Of a DNA stretch of 64,000 bases, positions 12,201 to 23,282 are shown in pieces; the stretch's first letter is position 1, and the number at the start of each line of letters is the position of its first letter. The notes under the pieces were generated by a model. The model saw nothing but the letters and a program-made list of their open reading frames with translations, was not told the origin of the DNA and did no database searches. The position numbers were made by a program, and so were the translations under genes. Source of the stretch: Uloborus plumipes (lineage: Eukaryota > Arthropoda > Arachnida > Araneae > Uloboridae); NCBI GenBank assembly GCA_038373865.1, contig JAXGGA010005515.1, forward strand, positions 1-64,000. The letters are read 5' to 3'.

Positions 12201-15200
12201 ACATAGGTTTTTCATTCCATTGTCGATGTGGAACTATTCCCTTTTCTTTCATTTTGCTGCGCATTTCTTCAAGAGATAACTTTTCATCTCGTCGTTGCTC
12301 ATCAAAATCAGGTAATTTAATCTTTAAAACCTATAAATCATAAAATAAATTAACCATAGTAAGAAACAAAGAAATATTTGAAAATATATTTTTTTTTAAT
12401 TTAGCAGTAGATTTGTGTGAATATGTAAATACTGAACATTCAACACAAGTTTTGAGTTGAGGATACAGATGACATGCTCCTGCTCCTGAGTAAAATTGCA
12501 TTTTTTTTTTTTTAAACAATGAATTTTGCACTTACTAGAAAAATTACAAAGAATGACAATTTTTTAAAAGTTTTACTATGAATAAACATTAAAAAAAAAA
12601 GGATGTATTAAATATAGAGTGAATTGTTATTTTTAAAGAATTCAAAGTGTTTGTTCACAATGGATATAGGTTGTTGATACTATAAACAAATCTGATTTTT
12701 CGAAAAACCTTCCTCTAACTGTAATCTTGACTTAATTAACATTGCACTTAGAATGTACATTTTTAACTGGTACAAATAGTAAACAAAACTCTTTTATGGC
12801 CACACATGTAAATCAGCATTAGAAACAAAATGGAAAATTACGGTGTCATGATGACACATGTGATGTATTTCTAGGTGTCAAAATGTGCACTCTAGGTTAG
12901 GGTATGTCATAAAAATAAAAGTTTTTTTTTTTCGACTTGGTACATGCACTTTCCTATGTATTCACTCATTTTGAGTTAATTGGTACAAAAAAAAGTTTTT
13001 GGAAAAAAATTTTAGCTACCGGGAAAACGCAATTAAAATAAGTGTTTTTTCAAAAAAATCACTATTTTCAGGTTCAAAACGCAATATAGCTGCAGGAGTT
13101 TTTTAAAAGATTGTTCTGCTAGCTTAAATGCATGTTTTGAACTTTAATGAACATACTTTCCTTATAAAAAATGCAATTAAATATACATTTCGTCTCTTTT
13201 TGTTTTTAAAAAGAGCAGAAACTATCGGTAATCGTTCCTACTGCAACGGGTTGTGCTTTTGGTCAATCGACACCTCTGTCTTCGTTAGGCAGTCAGTTGT
13301 TCAGGTGAAAATGCCACATACATCAAGTGACCCCCATTTTGCTTATTAACACCCCCCCCCCCCCCAAGATAACTTTTGACCAGCAGACGCGTTTTCACTA
13401 AAATGTCTTTCATCCTGCGTAAGATTTTTATATTAGTTGCGCTTTCTGACAAAAGGCAAATTGAGATTATCTTTTTTGTTTTATTAAAGGATGGATTGAT
13501 TTCCTCAAAAAAACTGAAAAGCAAAAGGCACTAATAATTTTAAACATCGAAGAAGTCGGACTTACAGTTCGACTCTCCCGAAAGCTAGTGCCGTCGTGTA
13601 ATATTAGGACTCGAGGAAAACCCTCGAATTTTTGTAGTATAGCTGTACGAAGTAAACGAAACTACCTTGATATTAGTAGAGCGGCCGTTACTTCAGTCAG
13701 GTTTGCTGTATCCTCCACCACGGCATTTGCTATCATATATAGCCTTTCGGGTAATCGTGTGAAAGCAGGCCATCTCGATGAAGATAAAAAACATCTCATG
13801 TGCGATAACAAAAAGGTGTTTCATGCTAAAGAGCATGTTATCGAGCACCTAAGCGCAGAGGAGAGTTCCAATATCGCAAGAAGTAACTTTACTGCAATTT
13901 TTGTGGAAAGCAGGAAGCACAACACTCTCACTCTTAGTCACGATGAGAACATCAGTAGCTTTCGGAAAAGCATCATCAAAGAAAGACCGTAACAGAAGAG
14001 CGTGGAGATCACTACCTCACTCACTATACACCAGAAGAAGAAGACAACAAAGGAAAAACTGGCTGAGCAACGTGAAATAGGATTATGTGACTGGTTGAAG
14101 GACATAGGTATAAACATTTGCCTTCAACTAATTGGCAGTAATACCTCCAATGAAATGTCTGGCTGGAAAGGAGGCATGCTACATTATATCGAAAAATTCC
14201 TCCATTACATACTTTTTAGATCTTTCTTTCTGCTGACTTCACATCAACGAGCAGATATTAAGTCATATAGTCGTAAAACTTGCGAACGCCGTTCGCAGAA
14301 AACTTTCGAAGTTTGCAGAAAATTTTTGCATTTTGTTAAAAAAGTTATAAATTTATGAAGTTTTCTATCTGAAATATGTCTTGATTTTGTTCATTGTGGG
14401 GCAGTAGCTTGTTATATACGAAACTGACACATTCATTAATCATGACGGATTGACAACCAACCTCATGGTAGAACTTGCACTTCATACAACTTGATATTTT
14501 TGTTGGTGGTAGCACTTTAGGATTCAGAAGCCCCCTTTTTTTTGCAGAAAATTTTAAAGAAATTATTTAGGTTTGCAGACAGTTTTACATTTTATCTAAG
14601 TCTGGTGATGTATTTCTAGGTGTCAAAATGTGCACTCTAGGTGGCAGTTTATGTAAATTTAAATATCTAAATTAAATTAATAACAATTAAAAAACCCTCT
14701 AATAAATAGATGATGTAGATTGCCAGTAGCACAAATAAAAATCTGCAAAATATGAGGAAGACAATTCTTTTTTAAAGACAAAATTTATGTATTTTAAAAA
14801 CCATAATTTACAATTTTATTTTACACTACAGTTGTAGGTCTCAATCAGGATGTGTCTAAAAAAAGTTTTGTTCCATTCACAAACTTTAGACGTCAAATTT
14901 GGCGCCTAGATTAAAAAATCTGGGAGTCAAGTCAAATCAACCCCTTTTTGTGCCCCAACAGAAAATACAAATGAACATATTTACACATATCTTGCAATAG
15001 TTTTCTTAGTTAAAAAAAAAAAAACCCTTTAAGTTTGATTAGCAACAACTCGCTTATCTTAGAACCTTATTTCATTAAGCAATTTAAGTGACAAAAATTA
15101 AAAGGGGAAAAAGTGCTACATTTGCAAACAATCTACAAGTAAAATAGAAATGATTTAGATTATACACAAAGAAGTGATGAAAATGAAAATAAGTCTCTTT

Positions 15201-15524
15201 AGTTGCAGGAATGTCGTATAAATTGAAATTATCTTGTCCTTATTTTCTAACAAGGGATCACAGAAAAATTTAAGAACGCTTGAACTGTTAGGGAACAATT
15301 TATTCACAAATCAGGCTTTTTTTTATCAGCCACATGTTATACTGCTTTTCCTTATGCAAAAAAACTAACTAAATTCAAATTTTTAAACAAATAATTACTT
15401 TTTTCGATCTTTCCTTTTTGAACTTGTAATCCCAATGTTTTCTTCCTCTTTCGCAATTGATAGTAACTGGAACAGGAATCAGCATCCGTCTCACAGGAAT
15501 AGTTAAATGTCTGCTTAAATTCAT
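3158..15524 (-). CDS. mRpL45: Mitochondrial large-subunit ribosomal protein mL45 (MRPL45), five 5' exons, 3' part off the left edge
   Basis: Five minus-strand exons with AG/GT borders join in one frame: 15524-15399 (from the ATG), 12330-12186, 10918-10854, 8239-8088 and 3206-3158. Together they give 537 nt, 179 codons, with no stop. The N-terminus is basic and short of acidic residues, as a mitochondrial targeting segment would be. Family landmarks in order are YVPPEGDGKIS in exon 3, a basic stretch then RKIRDIDYEF and KAQEIYIDAHTALAE in exon 4, and KDEDKLHELATEKGFP in exon 5. These match mL45, a component of the mitochondrial 39S subunit related to Tim44, near the polypeptide exit and inner-membrane side. 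The remaining roughly 120-150 residues of the Tim44-like domain should lie left of position 1; I could not find them inside the window. An acceptor-like AG directly precedes ACA-ATG, so a non-coding first exon probably lies upstream. Introns 1, 2 and 4 are loaded with transposons. Confidence 0.9.
3582..3983. mobile_element. pogo/Tigger-like MITE
   Basis: Ends CAGTAGAGAACCAATTATCC and an inverted counterpart (GGATAAAAGGTTCTGTACTG), flanked by TA on both sides. It lies in the intron after mRpL45 exon 4. A lone TACAGTGGACGCCTGTTAAT end at 3381 looks like a remnant of another pogo-type element. Confidence 0.65.
4253..4405 (+). pseudogene. MADF (Myb/SANT-like) DNA-binding protein remnant of the Harbinger element
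   Basis: A 50-codon ORF starts MADYSDERLITEVQNYPVLW and continues DNRLQKYKKK, then loses similarity and stops. The opening matches the MADF domain carried by the second protein of PIF/Harbinger elements. It is truncated at about 30 recognisable residues, so it is a relic. Confidence 0.65.
4778..6637. mobile_element. CAGGGTTC-type hAT-like element, third level of the nest
   Basis: Termini CAGGGTTCATACT and AGTACGAACCCTG, with subterminal runs rich in 'ttaaggac' in inverted arrangement (4810-4850, 6540-6620). Flanks ATTTA/ATCTA are only a weak site duplication. The ORFs at 5030-5239 and 5094-5393 resemble nothing I know. Confidence 0.6.
5759..5932. mobile_element. Small hAT MITE, innermost of the nest
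   Basis: 174 bp with ends CAGGCCCGTCATTT and AAATGACGTCCCTG, bracketed by a perfect 8-bp AGTTAAAA duplication (5751-5758, 5933-5940). It has long G and C runs near each end. The same family recurs, inverted, at 10389-10564. Confidence 0.75.
8088..8239 (-). CDS. mRpL45: mRpL45 exon 4
   Basis: 152 nt entered in phase 0 and left in phase 2 at donor GTATGT. It encodes a Lys-rich linker, then RKIRDIDYEFDVPTVAVKAQ and EIYIDAHTALAE, the start of the Tim44-like fold. Confidence 0.9.
8370..8800. repeat. Intronic tandem duplication of about 130 bp
   Basis: 8537-8660 and 8665-8795 share a 'cacttataatacatca...gcctttagtattaat' core. An inverted partner of that core lies at 8448-8475. No coding potential. 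Confidence 0.5.
8930..9300. other. Higher-complexity intronic stretch of unknown origin
   Basis: The base mix is less AT-biased than the neighbouring intron and looks like old coding or retrocopied sequence, but every frame is closed and I recognise no family. 9300-10388 beyond it is plain AT-rich intron with no feature I can support. Confidence 0.25.
10389..10564. mobile_element. Small hAT MITE, second copy
   Basis: Same family as 5759-5932 in opposite orientation: an inner GTTACGTCATTT end and AAATGACGGGCCTG at the other, with G/C runs inside. The flanks ATGCAGGC and ATACAGGC are a probable 8-bp duplication with one change. Confidence 0.6.
10854..10918 (-). CDS. mRpL45: mRpL45 exon 3
   Basis: 65 nt entered in phase 1 and left in phase 0 at donor GTAAGT. 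It encodes DIFDQYVPPEGDGKISPVSS, the most recognisable signature of the mL45 family. Confidence 0.9.
10919..12185. other. Intron between mRpL45 exons 3 and 2
   Basis: AT-rich with A runs. At 12028-12075 is a 'cacgtgtttcggcgttac' segment, which looks like a dispersed repeat. A perfect small hairpin with a T run follows at 12106-12140. No gene is seen. Confidence 0.4.
12186..12330 (-). CDS. mRpL45: mRpL45 exon 2
   Basis: 145 nt: 48 codons plus one base, so it leaves in phase 1 at donor GTATTT. It is rich in Lys, Arg and Glu (DEQRRDEKLSLEEMRSKMKE) and ends MYMGCTG, the conserved lead into the YVPPEGD block of the next exon. Confidence 0.85.
12860..12897 (+). repeat. 38-bp direct repeat, left copy
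   Basis: Identical to 14605-14642. The pair brackets a 1.7-kb segment with two ORFs. Confidence 0.8.
13540..14358 (+). pseudogene. Unidentified, probably mobile-element coding remnant
   Basis: Two ORFs in nearly continuous order, 13588-13992 (134 codons) and 14002-14358 (118 codons), sit inside the 38-bp bracketed insertion in mRpL45 intron 1. The GC content is higher than in the surrounding intron. The first reads like an internal protein segment (KAGHLDEDKKHLMCDNKK, then an HxxxHVIEHLS stretch). I do not recognise the family. The break between the ORFs suggests one inactivated protein. Confidence 0.35.
14605..14642 (+). repeat. 38-bp direct repeat, right copy
   Basis: Perfect match to 12860-12897. 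The sequences diverge on the very next base on both sides. Confidence 0.8.
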
Positions 15525-15527
15525 TGT
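15399..15527 (-). CDS. mRpL45: mRpL45 start-codon exon
   Basis: The coding part is 126 nt (42 residues), ending on a codon boundary at donor GTAATT. The first residues MNLSRHLTIPVRRMLIPVP are basic and hydrophobic, fitting a mitochondrial presequence. Only three bases (ACA) separate the ATG from a TTCTTTCAG acceptor, so this exon probably follows an untranslated exon that I cannot place. Confidence 0.85.
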
Positions 15528-16195
15528 CTGAAAGAATAATTAAATGCTCAGTACAAAAATAAATGCACCATGATAACATTTCTGGTCAGTCAGATATTAT
15601 TTTGCTTTTCTAGAACCAATAAATGAAGAAAGAAAAAATATCAACCTAAAAAGCAAATCAAATAAACGAATATAACGAAAAGCAAAACAAAACAAAATCT
15701 CCTCAGATTCTTTATCTTTCTTATCCCCATCACCCCAATTTTGGCAAAATCAGAAGGAACCTAAGGCATGCGCAAAAGCGTCCTGAGGTCAGGTCGTGGT
15801 AAAAAAGATTAGGTAGTAACTCCAGGGCCTGTGGTCTTTAGTTAGGAGAGCAAGGGTGCTACTTGCTTTGAACTTCCCATTTTTGCTGTATGTAAAGATT
15901 AAGAGTCAGGGGGAGTTTAGCATTTTTTTTTTCTATCGTAGAAAATTTTAAAGAAATTACTTGAGCTCGCAGACAGTTTTTTAATTTTATGTATCTGTTA
16001 AATTTCATTGGCACCATTGTCCGTGGGGGAATGGGCACCGCTACAGTAGTTCATTATGCAAACAAAAGAATGGGGTCAGGGACAGATAAAAATCAATTGC
16101 CATTTCTGGAACGTAAGATGGAAATCATTTCATTTACACTTCACATCTAACAATTAAAAAACTTCCCAATCACATCAAAAAGGTGCAAGCAAAAG

Positions 16196-16370
16196 GGACT
16201 TAAAATTCTACAGAATAGAAAACATAATGTAAACAAACCAATGCAGAGTTAGAATACTTGTTTCATTAGCAGAACTCTAGTCAGCCAGACGCTTTAATAA
16301 TATAATAAAAACATTTAAGATTCAATAAGTTTTCAAGTTGCGAACAAAACAGACGTATGGATAGATTTAT
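16196..16370. repeat. Upstream tandem duplication, unit 1
   Basis: About 175 bases repeated with roughly 90 % identity at 16737-16913, spaced 541 bases, in the gap between mRpL45 and PXYLP1. Units begin 'agcaaaagggacttaaaatt'. No coding potential. Confidence 0.65.
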
Positions 16371-16736
16371 TTTGAAATTATTTCAGAACGTTGGTTGCAA
16401 ACATTGTTTTTAGCTCAGTTTCTAGCACAACATGAAACCTAGCATCAATAATACAAACAAAGCTGGAAAAAAAAGGATACATATTCAAAAGTTTGATGTT
16501 GCACTCAATATAAATTTTTATAATGAACCAACTGTCTTCTATAACTGGGGTCAAGGTATAATAACTTTTGTTGGTGCTTGACTTCATTGCAATATACCAG
16601 GAATATAAAAATCTTAAACTTGATCATTAAATGGTTTTAAACTAAATTTTCATTGCACCTTACATTTCATAGAAAAAAAAACCGCTTGTAACCCTAAGCT
16701 TCAATTCTAGCTCTAAACATGAAAATTGCTTAAGCA

Positions 16737-16913
16737 AAAGGGACTTAAAATTCTACTGAATAGAAAACAGAATGTAAACAAACCGATGCAGAGTTAGAAT
16801 ACTTGTTTCATCTACAGAACTCTGTTCAGCAAGACGCTTTAATAACACAATAAAAACATTTAAGATTTAATAAGTTTACAAGTTGCGAACAAAACAGACA
16901 TATGTATGATTTA
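16737..16913. repeat. Upstream tandem duplication, unit 2
   Basis: Second unit of the 16196-16370 duplication. It lies about 480 bases before the PXYLP1 ATG, so it may contribute to the shared regulatory region. Confidence 0.65.
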
Positions 16914-17157
16914 TTTGTGGTTCCGGGCCGAAAAAAATCTGTAAAATGTAAACATTACTTTTTCTCAACTCGGTTGCCAATCAATTCTACAAAAAAAAAA
17001 AGGGAAATTTGGACAAGAACAAAGTGTGTAAAAATTCCGATTTTTGTCTTACTTGCAAAGAAATAAATTAATTAGAACGGAATATTTTCAATAGAGCAAG
17101 CAATTTAATGATTTTATGCCATGTTTTAATTATTTTTTTCTAACTTGCTATGCTAAG

Positions 17158-17393
17158 CCGACGTTTTACGCCGCTAGAAAAATCCAGCCAATCGTGCGAA
17201 AGTACGACTGGGTTTTTAAAGATTTTCCACAAAATACACACAAACTGATTCGTGTTATTTGTTTTTCTTTCGTATCCTATAAAAATGAGTTGGAAATTAA
17301 GAATTGTGTGGATTTCTCCCTTCCTATATTTCAATCATTGTTGTGTCTGTGTTATAGAATAAGGGAAGGAAGTTTCATGCTAAATAAGTCAAC
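17158..17393. promoter_or_regulatory. Probable promoter/5'-UTR region of PXYLP1
   Basis: The stretch 17158-17215 is more GC-rich than its surroundings and contains a CCAAT box at 17188-17192. It lies about 200 bases before the PXYLP1 ATG and 1.7 kb from the mRpL45 start, so it could serve the divergent pair. No TATA box or initiator can be assigned with confidence. Confidence 0.3.
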
Positions 17394-20300
17394 ATGATCG
17401 ACAATAAATTTGCTGTGATTAAGTTCATATCCAGACATAAACTGCTGTTTGGTTGTCTTATAGCAGCATGGATCATAGGCATGATATTTGCAGGTTTACT
17501 TTTTGTTGAAAAAAGCTTTTGACAAAATTTCTCTGATTTTTTTAAAAAAGATTTTTGTTTATCTTTGTTTTTGCTTGATGTATTTCGATTTGTTGTATGT
17601 TTGTTCTAGAAGTTATTTTACTTTTCAGTCCTTAAATTAGTCATGTTATAAACTTTCATGCTCAAAAATGTTGCCGCCAAGAACTTAAACAAACAAGAAG
17701 CTTTAAAATATTTGTTTTACAATTTGATGAAGTTTTTTGTCTTGCTTATGTGGCTCATCTGAAAGCGCAACGTTTTTAGTTCCCTATCAAAAAAACTCCC
17801 CTTTAATAAAAAAATCCCTGTAATAAAAAGCTGGATTATTTTCACAAATTCATTTTTCAAGAATTCCTAATTTATTGTACCAAATCTATTTCCTAATTTA
17901 TTGTACCAAATCTATTTAATATTTCAACCTGATATAAGAGCTATTTCTAAATCTTTTTTTCTTCAATATACAGTGAAATCTTGTTGCAACAAGCTTTTTA
18001 AGCTCTGAAATTTTGTTCGTTGTTTTGAGAATTTTGTAATGGAATTCAAGTCATTTTTATTGGACCTAAATCTTTATTTCGTTGAAACAAATATATCCTT
18101 GCAAAGGTATTTACAATAATGAGATTTTATTGGACTTAAGAAGGCTTTTGTAAACTGTAATCTATATTATTTTTTCATGGTACTTTTTAGAGTCTTGTTC
18201 TGATATTTTTGGAGACTTGCCTAGGGGATCCCTTGGGTACCCATTATGGGTGATGCCTCTCTAATCCCCCACCAAGTGTTTCCTTTCTGTGAAAAGCCCT
18301 TGTCACTAGCATCCCTCTATGTGTCTTAGCTTCTCCTATTTATACAAAGTTCCTATATTCTTAGATCACTGTTCAAGCTGCTTAAAAGGCTTGAAAATTG
18401 CATAATTTTACAAATATGATGTTATTTTGGTACTTTGAAGTTTTTAAATTTTAAAAGTTACTTGTGAAAGTGATATTGCATTGTTAAATTTTCCTTTTTT
18501 TTTTTTTTGCAGTTATGCTTATTGGCAGAAATAGTCATTCCAAAATGAGAGTTCAAAGAATGTATCCACTAATTCATCCTCTGCAGCACAATCGATTGCC
18601 TCCAGCTTCTAGTTTCAAAATGGTGAAAGCATTGAGATATTGCAATCCTCCTAGTGATATAACTGATGGACAAGAAGGTAATTTTACACTGCTTAGCTAT
18701 TTAATGCACTGCTGCTTATATTTATTCATATTTTTATAATGCATTCACAATCTAAACATGACTAAAGAAGCATGACAAAAAAAGTTTTGTAGGGCTAAAA
18801 TTCAAAATTTTAATTTTAGTTTTTGGAGTATGCCCTCCACACGCATAAGAAAAATTCTATGAATATTCATTATAAAATTGACAATTTTTTTATTGAAAAT
18901 CTATGCAAATAATTATGGAATGAGCGATGTGTTCCCTGCAATGGAGAGTTATGGCTGCTGGTTCAATCAGTGGCCATGGAAACTGATTTATGCCACTGTC
19001 ATCCTCACCTGAGTAGCAAGTTGGGTTAATGTATAGGCGACTCGCGTACAGGGGGGCAAGGGGGCGACTGCCCCCTCACTTTTCACTATTGAAAAGTTAT
19101 GAACGAGTGAAAAATGATTTTTTACTCAGTGGATTGATTAATTTTAATAAGATAAAAGCTGAAAATTTCAAAATTTTGGACTTTTTTATGTTATTTCATA
19201 AGAATGATTGATTTTTGAGGCCATATTCTGCATTTTTTTAGAGGTCATTTGATCAGTAATATTAAAATCCAATAATATAGCCAAATTTATCAAAAAAGGA
19301 AAACTTTTTAGGCCTGCCCTAACACATTTCCCTTGCCCTCCTTCCCCTCGCATTTCTCTTGACCCCCCCCTCACTTTTTTGGTGTTCCAGCTGCCTATGG
19401 TTTAGTGGACAAGTTTTGTGTGTTTTTAGTGAGCAATATATTTCAGTATTTTTTTATGCAATCGGCACCCTTAGTAGATGAACTAAAAAATAACCCTCAA
19501 TACATTCTTTATTGAATTTGTAGATTTTTTGAATTATGCTTCTGTCATCCTAACCTAGCATTATTATCAAGCTATTGTATTAAGAAGATTATAGCACATA
19601 ATTTTGTTATCATGCTGCACGATATTGATTGCATGATTAAATGATTAATAAAAAATTATTGAGCTTTTACCGAAATCATTCAAAAAATTTCTTTAGGCAA
19701 TTAAATTTTATTTTCTTGTATTTGTTTTCATATTTAAACATTGCATTTTAGTGACACAATTAGAGAAATTAATAACATATTAAATTTATGCAGTTGGCCA
19801 GAACCAGAGTTACGTGATAAACAGACAAGATATCTCTTGTTAAGAACCACAATGTAGTGCAGCAGTAAGTGACCACCCGGTAGTTACGTATTAACTCCAC
19901 CATAGTTATATTTGGCGGTTAAAACAGATTTGGCGATATATTTGGCAGGTTTTTTTGGTGGTTGCTGTTTGCACGTGCATTTATCTATCCGACCGCCCTA
20001 ACGCTAGTGCTAATGAAGAACTACCTGGATTATACCATCGGCTCAGCTTCAACTAGATGACATCTGTCTCCATGTCAGTTATTTTTTATTCCTGATTGAT
20101 AAGTTCATAATAAGGCCAAAACTGTAAACTCTGGATGGCATAACTGGACTGTCGGTAGATTGCATGTAAAGGTCAAATAGCACTCTTTCTACTTTACACT
20201 GAAACTGGTTTTTGTGTTGGATAGCAAACTCCATGAAAGAAAATGCATTTTATTGTTTTTCTAAAACTTATATGTGTGGCAAAATGTATTGCTTACAATT

Positions 20301-22097
20301 CATTATGATTATTATTAGTTTAATGCTGTAGATGAAAGTAGACTGCATGAAAAAACATGGTGCTTAAAAATAGGCTCATAATCAAGGTACTAACTATTTC
20401 AGAGTGTATAGTTTGGTTCTGGTTCCTTGATGTTTGATCTTGGACAAGCTCATTTATGTTTGGATTCAAAAATTAGAAATTTTTAGATTAGTACTATGTC
20501 AATAGTTGTATATATCTCTGTACAATTATTGACATTGTTCTGATCTATGTGTAAGTTATCATTTTATTCAAACAGACTTTCCTCATACCTGTAATAATGA
20601 ATGGAATTGCTTAAGTTTCAGTGAAGTAGAAATCAACTTATCAGAGCCAAACTATATTATACATTTTTTAAATTACTATTTTTAAATTTCCCGAATGGTT
20701 TTCTAATGTACATTTCTTTATTTCTTGCACTGGTTTCTTGCACTGCGTGCATGCTTATATTTCAAAACTCAAAACTTTCTAAACTGACTTTTTCAACTTT
20801 GTTTATTGTAGGTAAACCACCTGTTAATGGAACTTTAGATTTCGTGTCTGTTATAATTAGACACGGTGATCGTGCTCCTCTTCGTCCAATCAGGAATCAA
20901 TCTATAATTAATTGCGGCACTCCACCTAGTCCTCTTCTTCAGAGGTACCTCAGAACTCTTAAGCACTTACGGGGCTCTGCTAAACATTTGTATCCTTTCA
21001 CCACTTTTCCTTTGCACCCTGCTGAAAAACATTGCACATCCGCTCAAATGACCTTAGCTGGTGCACATCAACACTTAATGGTTGGCCATGTACTTCAGAA
21101 AGCCTACATTGAAGACCATAACCTTTTGGATAGAAATTGGACTTCTGATCATATTAAATTGTATAGTACTGTGTATTCAAGAACATTCCAAAGTGCTGTT
21201 GCATTTCTTTTCGGTTTCTTGCCTAGTTTCAACATTTCAAATATAAAGATCATTCCTTCTCCCGATACTAGGTTTTGTATGACTGATTATTATTGTCGGT
21301 GCCCTTTGTTAGAACACTTACAAGCACTGCTGGACAAAAAAATGAAAAAACTTTTCCATTCTCATCCTGCTGTTGTGCATCTTTTACAAAAACTGAATCC
21401 CATCGTTAAGTTTCATCCAAACCATTCCGACATCACAGCACCAATAGGAATGTTTGATAGTCTTATGGGCTACGTTTGTCATGGCTCCCACTTGCCTTGT
21501 ATTCCTGGCACTAATGAATGCGTTACTTTCGAACACGTACGCAATCTCATTGCCTATCTTGACTGGCAAGGACGTCAGTTTGTGCGAGACGGTACTCACA
21601 CGAGAACTGCTAAACTGAGAATGCAGGGTTTTCTGGTACATCTGGTCAATAACATGAAAAGTTTTATTAATGGGAAAATAACGTCAAGGTTTGTTCTGTA
21701 TTCTGGTCATGATGTAACTTTAGAGCCTCTATCAACTGCTCTAGGTATTGATGATGGTACTTTAATCCCATATGCCTCTCGTATTGTTTTTGAACTGTAC
21801 AGCCATACCATAAATGATAAGCAGAAGTACCTCTTGAAAGTATTGTACAATGGCAAAGATGTGACAAAGTATTTATCTTTTTGCAAAATAAATTTTAGAG
21901 AGTCTATAAAGAAAACTGCACAATCTTCTGATTACGGTGTTTGCCCATTTGAAAATTTTCAGAAATTTGTCGAAGAGGATTTTGTTTTAGCAATGGGTGC
22001 ATCATCCTTTGTAGCAGCTTGTGATTCTACACATGCAACTTCTGAAGCTTTTGATGTAAAATATAGTTCCTATGTTGATGAGTATTATAAAGCCTGA
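17394..22097 (+). CDS. PXYLP1: 2-phosphoxylose phosphatase-like histidine acid phosphatase, complete copy A
   Basis: Three exons, 17394-17493, 18513-18677 and 20812-22097, total 1551 nt (516 residues plus stop). Human PXYLP1 is about 480. Both junctions are phase 1. Exon 1 has a short basic cytoplasmic tail and one hydrophobic segment (LLFGCLIAAWIIGMIFA), giving a type II Golgi membrane topology. Exon 2 is a stem ending in ALRYCNPPS, the family's EALLYCNIPS-like block. Exon 3 is the whole catalytic domain: RHGDRAPL (nucleophile His), then YSGHDVTLEPLSTALG (HD proton donor), FELYSH, LYNGKDVT, and CPFENFQKFVEEDF near the C-terminus. By family, it would remove the 2-phosphate from xylose in the proteoglycan linker and so license chain extension. 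An in-frame TAA nine bases before the ATG supports this start. It lies head-to-head with mRpL45. Confidence 0.9.
19031..19398. mobile_element. Probable MITE in PXYLP1 intron 2
   Basis: Ends TATAGGCGACT and AGCTGCCTATGG are imperfect inverted repeats. G-rich and C-rich tracts (GGGGGGCAAGGGGG, CCCCCCCTCAC) lie just inside. No site duplication could be fixed. The rest of 18678-20811 is AT-rich intron. Confidence 0.4.
20812..22097 (+). CDS. PXYLP1: PXYLP1 copy A, catalytic-domain exon
   Basis: A single 1286-nt exon after the acceptor TTTATTGTAG holds the complete histidine acid phosphatase domain. The open frame runs upstream to an ATG at 20706, which would add a hydrophobic leader (MYISLFLALVSCTACMLIF). 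That could be an alternative secretory start from retained intron sequence, but the acceptor, phase and conserved exon 2 favour splicing. Confidence 0.9.
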
Positions 22098-22772
22098 TTG
22101 CTTTGTCAGCTGCTTACCAAATCTCAGTTATACATTTCTGTCCAATGTACATGGTGTTTGAAAAAGGTACAAATGTGTTGTTCTTCCATAAATCGAGTTT
22201 ACTCATTCAAAACAATCTTTGTAACTATATAATCGAAACTGTTTTAAATTATTCTATTCCAACTCAGACCTGCCAATTTTCCCGGTTATGACATAAGAGG
22301 TTAATTTTTTTGCCTATGTAGAGGTTCCTATGCATTTTTATACTTTGACAATTTTAGTGAAATTTTGAATTTCAAAATAATCAAAGTACTTATAACACAT
22401 TTATAGACGACATGCAATATTTATCTATTTGATTATATTTCTTCCATAGACACATTACACTGGCCTACAAAAAAAAATTTTTTTTTTGGTGCCTAGGATT
22501 TTTGAGCAGATTTTAACTACATTTTTATTGTTGAATCTGAATATGCAAGCAGTTTTTCTGTATCAGCTCTAGATTTTTAGATAATTCACTTATCTATCAA
22601 TGCTTTTTTCTATGTAATACACTCAAGTATGAGTGTTGTAAAATTTATACAGGGACAGATTCTTGTATATTTTCCTTATTGTCTGCCTTATTTTGAAACG
22701 AATAGAATTTAAAATAATAATAATTATGAAATAACTAATTATTACTTAAAAAATAATTATTATTTTAAGTTA

Positions 22773-23220
22773 TCTATATGTATAAAAATAAATATATGTA
22801 TATTTGCTTGTTCCTTATACAAATCCAGTTTTCGTCGAACTTTCATCAAATTTGGCACATAGGTTCCTTGGTGCTTTAGAATTCACATAGGTGGGGTTTT
22901 TGAAATATTTAAAAACTCCAAAAAGCTTAAAATTCAAATTTTTCGTCTCAAAATGGCCATTTTCTTTCAATTTTGAATAGATAGAGTAATAGAGATATAA
23001 GCCTTCAAAATACAAATTGAAAACACTTAACACATTTAAATACGAGTATTTTCTGACAAAGATTACGATTAACAATCCATTATCAATTCAATTCTCACCT
23101 TTTTCATTTTAACATGAAATAAGGCAAAAACAATTTCTGTTACAATTACTTGCATTCAACAATATTTGAACCACTTGTCATATTAATAAGCACCCGGGCA
23201 ACGCCGGGTAATAACCCTAG
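22773..23220 (+). mobile_element. Non-autonomous Helitron (448 bp) downstream of PXYLP1 copy A
   Basis: Starts TCTATATGTATAAAA after host A. Ends with hairpin CCCGG-gcaacg-CCGGG and terminal CTAG before host T: the full set of Helitron hallmarks (5' TC, hairpin, CTRR, A/T target). No Rep/helicase coding. Confidence 0.8.
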
Positions 23221-23282
23221 TTTATTATAAAAGGAAGACTAACAATATAAGATATATAACTGACTGGTTGACCTAGTTGTTT

